The notes under the pieces: model-generated
What the model saw: only the letters and a program-made list of their open reading frames with translations
The model's database searches: none
Told to the model about the DNA's origin: nothing
Source: Nitrospinota bacterium
Lineage (GTDB): Bacteria > Nitrospinota_A > UBA7883 > JACRGQ01
Direction: 5' to 3'
Assembly (NCBI GenBank): GCA_016217735.1
Contig: JACRGQ010000003.1
Coordinates: 1 to 64,000 of the forward strand
Length of the DNA: 64,000 nt
Made by a program: the position numbers and the translations under genes
Part shown: piece after piece, positions 63,276 through 64,000 of the stretch
Layout of the letters: each line of letters starts with the position of its first letter
How positions within the stretch are numbered: position 1 is the stretch's first letter

Positions 63276-64000
63276 TTAAAAGAAATCCTCTATCCAGCCC
63301 TTCATCCGGTCCGTGATGTTGTTGAAGAGGTTGCGCCCCTTTAGCGGCCTTGGCGGGCCATTGCGGCGCAGCTTCATGCCGAACTGCAACAACCCGACCG
63401 CCGTGGCGTACTGCGGCGAGTTCACCACATCCACCAGCCCCCCCACCCCTTTGGGATTGCCCCGGCGCACCGGCAGGCCGAAGACCCGCTCGGCCACTTC
63501 CGGCATCCCCTCCAGCATCGCCGCGCCGCCGGTGATCACGAGGCCCGACGGAATGATGCCGAGGTAGCCCGACGTCTCGAGGTCGTGGTAAATCATCTGG
63601 AACATCTCTTCCACGCGCGGCTCGATGATCTCGCACAGCACGTCGCGCTTGATCACGCGGGGCTCGCGCCCCCCCATGCTGGGGATTTCCACCAGATCGC
63701 CGCTTTTCACCATCGCCGCCACGGCGCAGCCGTGCTTGCGCTTGATCTTCTCCGCTTCCGCCTGCGGCGTGCGCAGCCCGATGGCGAGGTCGTTCGTGAT
63801 GTGGTTGCCCCCCACGGCGATCACCGAGGTGTATTTCACGCTGTCTTCGGAGAACAGCGCCAGGTCCGCGGTGCCGCCGCCGATATCGACGAGCGCCACG
63901 CCCAGGTCGCGCTCGTCGGCGTCCAGCACCGCCTCGGCGCTGGCGAGCTGTTCCACGATGATGTCGTCCACGTCGAGCCCCGCCTTGTTCACCGAGCGGA
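63276..64000 (-). CDS. ftsA: Cell division protein FtsA (C-terminal part)
   Basis: Actin-like membrane tether of FtsZ. The frame remains open past the right edge (64000), so the N-terminus is missing; about 241 residues are visible. ATPase-fold motifs are ALVDIGGGTADLALF, AVGGNHITNDLAIGLRTP and LVITGGAAMLEG. The C-terminal amphipathic tail ends RMKGWIEDFF. It is immediately upstream of ftsZ in the normal ftsA-ftsZ order. Confidence 0.95.
   Translation of the reverse strand, partial: RSVNKAGLDVDDIIVEQLASAEAVLDADERDLGVALVDIGGGTADLALFSEDSVKYTSVIAVGGNHITNDLAIGLRTPQAEAEKIKRKHGCAVAAMVKSGDLVEIPSMGGREPRVIKRDVLCEIIEPRVEEMFQMIYHDLETSGYLGIIPSGLVITGGAAMLEGMPEVAERVFGLPVRRGNPKGVGGLVDVVNSPQYATAVGLLQFGMKLRRNGPPRPLKGRNLFNNITDRMKGWIEDFF

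Overview
The window reads as a gene-dense chromosomal segment of a Gram-negative, GC-rich bacterium. Outer-membrane features (porin, beta-barrel protein, BamD-like lipoprotein, AsmA-like protein, Lgt) sit with ammonium assimilation genes, TCA-cycle genes (Aquifex-type aconitase, Mdh), multihaem lipoprotein cytochromes, an NfnAB-type flavin transhydrogenase, ThyX and a divergent DsrC. This mix suggests a deltaproteobacterium-like or Nitrospinota-like lineage. That placement is an inference from gene content and no marker gene fixes it. I see no rRNA, tRNA, CRISPR array, integrase or transposase. Sixty-one coding features are supported, three of them partial or broken.

Layout. 1-614: start of an exported protein and a hairpin-rich spacer. 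615-10461: thyX, then a tightly overlapping run (sugar-phosphate nucleotidyltransferase, alcohol dehydrogenase, lgt, rluD), a giant AsmA-like protein, a LOG-family protein and a histidine kinase. 10476-15543 (minus): two paralogous eight-haem-site lipoprotein cytochromes, a porin, a small phosphate-binding-like protein and a HAMP histidine kinase, all codirectional. 15772-19381: a lone receiver protein, glnA, amtB and glnB with a sigma-54 promoter. 19784-29717: SPOR protein, nagZ-mrp-nfu, mdh / histone-H1-like / aconitase, RimI-like, comF-PilZ and obgE. 30160-43190: mixed metabolic and envelope genes, including glgP, a lytic transglycosylase, an unusual zinc-ribbon scaffold protein with many FliM-like motifs, HU, and an alpha/beta hydrolase next to a membrane-anchored Mur ligase. 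43555-53489: a HEAT-NfnA fusion with nfnB, a radical SAM protein, a GT-C enzyme, BamD, a DsrC relative and a PLP decarboxylase. 54082-64000: rlmN, an HPr-domain fusion with an M20 hydrolase, a solitary antitoxin-like regulator, anmK, a lipase, and the end of a division cluster (ftsA-ftsZ-DUF484).

Two genome-wide habits stand out. First, at least eleven genes have a promoter-like -10 hexamer (often TGn-extended) ending only 6-9 bases before the start codon, usually with no Shine-Dalgarno; this pattern fits leaderless mRNAs. Second, the intergenic spaces carry a modular family of short perfect hairpins (for example TCGGCCC-nnn-GGGCCGA, TTGGCGC-nnn-GCGCCAA, GTACCCAAT-AA-ATTGGGTAC, TTGCCCC-GCA-GGGGCAA) strung together in different combinations. 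Some are bounded by inverted repeats that supply the stop codon of the adjacent gene. These two patterns, the 14-motif scaffold protein and the HPr and HEAT fusions are the least explained parts of the window.
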